Part shown: positions 61,960 to 64,000 of the stretch, piece by piece
How the letters are laid out: the number at the start of each line of letters is the position of its first letter
Position numbering within the stretch: position 1 is the first letter of the stretch
Assembly: GCA_029213065.1 (NCBI GenBank)
Contig: JARGPH010000014.1
Location: 352-64,351 of the forward strand
DNA: 64,000 nt
Direction of reading: 5' to 3'
Source of the DNA: Verrucomicrobiales bacterium
GTDB taxonomy: Bacteria; Verrucomicrobiota; Verrucomicrobiia; Verrucomicrobiales; DEV007
Notes under the pieces: generated by a model
Databases searched by the model: none
The model's input: only the letters and a program-made list of their open reading frames with translations
Told to the model about the DNA's origin: nothing
Translations under genes and position numbers: made by a program

Positions 61960-62667
61960 ATGGACAAAGAAGAATCTGACGTGACCCGAAATAAACTCAT
62001 CGCCTGGTGGGGGACTATCTTCGGGATTTGCTTTATTATCGTTTTTGGATCGATTTTCGTAACCCGTGCCTATTTGATCCGGCGCGACTACGAGGAGAAA
62101 AACTGGCGTCCACCGCATATTGCGAAACTCGAAACGGACTTGAATGTGATCAATCGGGACGGAAAGGAAGTTTCTCTCGGGATGTTGAGGCACAAAGTCT
62201 ACGTCACGGGTTATCAGTATACGGATTGCCCCGCAGGCTGTCTCGGAATGGCGGCGATGATGAAGACTCTCGAGGAGAAGTTCGGTGATAACCCGGTCTT
62301 CAAACTCGTCTCCATCAGCGTGAATCCGAAAGACGATACCCCTGAGAAGATGGATGCCTGGGTGAAGGACAAAGGAGTCGAATCAGACGACTGGTGGTTT
62401 CTCACCGGTGATCCTGACACGATTGCTAAATACATGATTTCGGAGTTCAAATTCTACGCGACCGAAGAGATTACTGATCCTGACATTCGCGCCTCGCAGG
62501 GACCGTTTGCTCACGATCAGCGCCTCGCACTCGTCGATGGTGATGCCAACATTCGCGGCTATTACGATGTCATGAATCCCAATCACGGTGAGTTCGAATT
62601 TAAAAGGCTCGTGCGGGATGTCGAAATGGTCCTGAACCCCGAACTCAAGCTTTCCGACTTCGAATAG
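61960..62667 (+). CDS. SCO1/SenC-family copper-delivery protein
   Basis: 235 residues from ATG 61960 (an in-frame TTG lies just before). One TM anchor (about 14-36) precedes a thioredoxin-like domain. The copper-binding CxxxC is DCPAGC and the third ligand His lies in FAHDQRLALVDGD. It should insert copper into the CuA site of subunit II. It follows ctaB by 21 bases and precedes the DUF420 gene by 3 bases. Confidence 0.94.
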   Translation: MDKEESDVTRNKLIAWWGTIFGICFIIVFGSIFVTRAYLIRRDYEEKNWRPPHIAKLETDLNVINRDGKEVSLGMLRHKVYVTGYQYTDCPAGCLGMAAMMKTLEEKFGDNPVFKLVSISVNPKDDTPEKMDAWVKDKGVESDDWWFLTGDPDTIAKYMISEFKFYATEEITDPDIRASQGPFAHDQRLALVDGDANIRGYYDVMNPNHGEFEFKRLVRDVEMVLNPELKLSDFE

Positions 62668-62670
62668 ATC

Positions 62671-63777
62671 ATGGAATTACTCGCCGCTTTCAGCTACGAA
62701 TCGCTTCCGCCAATCAATGCGGTTCTCAATTCCATCAGCGCGATTCTGCTCGTTACCGGAGTCCTTTTGATTAAGGCGGGGAAGAAGGAGGCGCACAAAA
62801 GAGCAATGATCGGGGCTTTGATTTCCTCGGCGCTTTTTCTTACCTCCTACCTCATTTATCACTACACGGCCCGGCACACCACCTTCCCGACAGAATACCC
62901 TGTGGCTCGAATCGTCTATCTGTCGATTCTCATTCCGCATGTCATTCTCGCGGTCGTCAATTTGCCCTTCATTATCATGTTGGTCGTTGCCGCCTTCCGG
63001 GGGAATTTTGAGAAGCACAAAAAACTCGCCCGCTTCACCTTTCCTTCATGGCTTTTTGTTTCCGTTACCGGAGTCATCATCTACCTGATGATCTATCAAT
63101 GGTTTCCTCCCTCAACGGATTCAAAGGCCAGTTCTTCCGATCCTTCTGAAAAGGTTCAGGCACTTTCCGGGTCAACACGAGTGGGCGATATCGTATACGA
63201 GTCGACCTTGCATGAGATTAAGGCTCAAGCCGGTCAGGATCAGGTCGAGGTATCCTTCCAAATCAGCAATAGAGGGAATGAACCGGTAAAGGTCACTCAA
63301 ATGGATTCGGGGTGTGCCTGTTTAGCGGTTGAAATCAGTGAGAATCCCATCTCCGCAGGAGGGACCGCAACCATCACCGGCGTTTTTGATACTTCGAAAA
63401 TGCGGGGAAGCACTGAGAAAAAGATCACCGTATCAACGGAGGGCCAGAAGCATCCCGTCTTTTTGAAGACCAGGATTCACGTCGACCCTCTCTACGATGT
63501 CATCGAGAGCATGACAACCTGGAGCGTCGGTTCAAAGCCCGAGCCGAAGATTGTGAAGTTCAACGTGAAGCGTTCCAAGCCGATTCATGTTCTCGGAGCT
63601 GAGAGCATGCGGAAGGAAGTCGCGTGTGAAGTCCTCGAGGTGGAGAAGGGCAGGGAGTATCATCTTAAATTGACACCGGATTCAACCGCGGAAACGCTGT
63701 TGGGATTTGTCAGGATAGAAACCGATTGTGAAATCGAGCAACTGGCACGGCCGCTCGCCTACTTCTCGATTCAATGA
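62671..63777 (+). CDS. DUF420 (CtaM-like) and DUF1573 fusion protein
   Basis: 368 residues. The N-terminal ~135 residues form four TM helices of DUF420 (LPPINAVLNSISAILLVTGVLLIKAGKKEAHKR, SYLIYHYT, ILIPHVILAVVNLPFI), a family that includes CtaM, needed for aa3-type oxidase maturation in Firmicutes. The C-terminal part (about 165-262) is an exported DUF1573 domain with the usual SFQISNRGNEPVKV and DSGCACLAVE. The fusion joins an oxidase-assembly membrane module to a periplasmic beta-domain. It overlaps the next gene as ATGATAG. Confidence 0.88.
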   Translation: MELLAAFSYESLPPINAVLNSISAILLVTGVLLIKAGKKEAHKRAMIGALISSALFLTSYLIYHYTARHTTFPTEYPVARIVYLSILIPHVILAVVNLPFIIMLVVAAFRGNFEKHKKLARFTFPSWLFVSVTGVIIYLMIYQWFPPSTDSKASSSDPSEKVQALSGSTRVGDIVYESTLHEIKAQAGQDQVEVSFQISNRGNEPVKVTQMDSGCACLAVEISENPISAGGTATITGVFDTSKMRGSTEKKITVSTEGQKHPVFLKTRIHVDPLYDVIESMTTWSVGSKPEPKIVKFNVKRSKPIHVLGAESMRKEVACEVLEVEKGREYHLKLTPDSTAETLLGFVRIETDCEIEQLARPLAYFSIQ

Positions 63778-64000
63778 TAGGAAAACAAATTGCCGCAATT
63801 CTCGGGATATCGCTCGTTGCTGCGATCCTCTCAGCGGCGATTCATCCTCTTCGCCCTCCCTTTTTTCAGGTCGAGAGCGCGGAGGTCCTTCGCTGGCAGA
63901 TCGACGTCGAGAAGGCGAATCAGCTTGCCGCTGCCGGTGAGGTTCTCTGGGTCGATGCCCGGAGCCGTGAGAAATTCGAGGAGGGGCACCTTGAAGGGGC
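63774..64000 (+). CDS. Rhodanese-like exported protein (cut by the window end)
   Basis: The frame opens at ATG 63774, overlapping the upstream stop, and stays open to the end of the window (75 complete codons). It begins MIGKQIAAILGISLVAAILS, a signal peptide or anchor. A segment VLWVDARSREKFEEGHLEGA near the window end matches the start of a rhodanese domain. The catalytic Cys and the stop lie beyond the window. It may act in sulfur or redox handling during oxidase assembly. Confidence 0.8.
   Translation, partial: MIGKQIAAILGISLVAAILSAAIHPLRPPFFQVESAEVLRWQIDVEKANQLAAAGEVLWVDARSREKFEEGHLEG

Overview
The window looks like chromosomal DNA from a member of the Verrucomicrobiota, probably Verrucomicrobiales. 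The main reasons are a complete four-gene Verru_Chthon cassette (35362-42627), a sigma factor / FecR-LamG / planctomycete-type cytochrome / DUF1501 module (14925-21116), and an alternative complex III followed by an aa3-type oxidase. No tRNA, rRNA, CRISPR array, transposase or integrase was recognised. The first ~110 bases are extremely G/C-rich homopolymer-like sequence and may be a contig-end artefact.

Layout. (1) 337-4354, + strand: two paralogous exported proteins with a secretin-like C-terminal pattern, then a PhoR/PhoB-type sensor kinase and response regulator. (2) 4359-8803, - strand, and 8942-12904, + strand: a surface-polysaccharide locus around a divergent AT-rich promoter region, with two glycosyltransferases, a flippase, a TupA-like ATP-grasp enzyme, a Wzz/Wzc-like chain-length protein with a decayed kinase domain, an O-antigen ligase/polymerase and a WecG/TagA/CpsF transferase. 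(3) 13008-14796: a DUF2207-like protein, a phospholipase-A2-like lipoprotein and a small unknown. (4) 14925-21116: ECF sigma factor, FecR/LamG protein, PSD1 cytochrome and DUF1501 protein in overlapping order. (5) 21130-23864: unknown membrane protein, GalE and a Tat-exported sugar isomerase-like protein. (6) 23937-30824: an envelope energisation operon of two TPR proteins, ExbB, two ExbD and a TonB-like/vWA fusion. It is interrupted between the exbD genes by a 279-bp repeat-like insert. (7) 30963-35071: a mechanosensitive-channel-like protein, a lipoprotein, TyrA and AroA. (8) 35362-42627: the Verru_Chthon cassette A-B-C-D, a giant pilin-like protein with three pseudopilin-like partners, preceded by a cluster of TGTAAAT repeats. 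(9) 42843-64000: a respiratory supercomplex locus of ActA-F, an apparently heme- and copper-ligand-less CcoN homologue with CcoO-like and cytochrome c partners, oxidase subunits I, III, IV and II with two tiny membrane proteins, then ctaA, ctaB, a Sco protein, a DUF420-DUF1573 fusion and a rhodanese-type protein cut by the window end.

How the genes fit together. Region 9 encodes a quinol-to-oxygen electron path: quinol oxidation by ActA-F, transfer through c-type cytochromes, oxygen reduction by CtaC/D/E/F, and the enzymes that make heme A and deliver copper. A perfect 30-bp palindrome containing TGTGA-N6-TCACA sits just before actA and suggests control by a CRP/FNR-family regulator. The most unusual parts are the ligand-less CcoN module, a ~290-residue His-rich insertion in oxidase subunit III, a coiled-coil insertion in ActF, and the Exb/TPR/vWA operon. 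Most start codons in the actB-to-cox stretch have no visible Shine-Dalgarno sequence.
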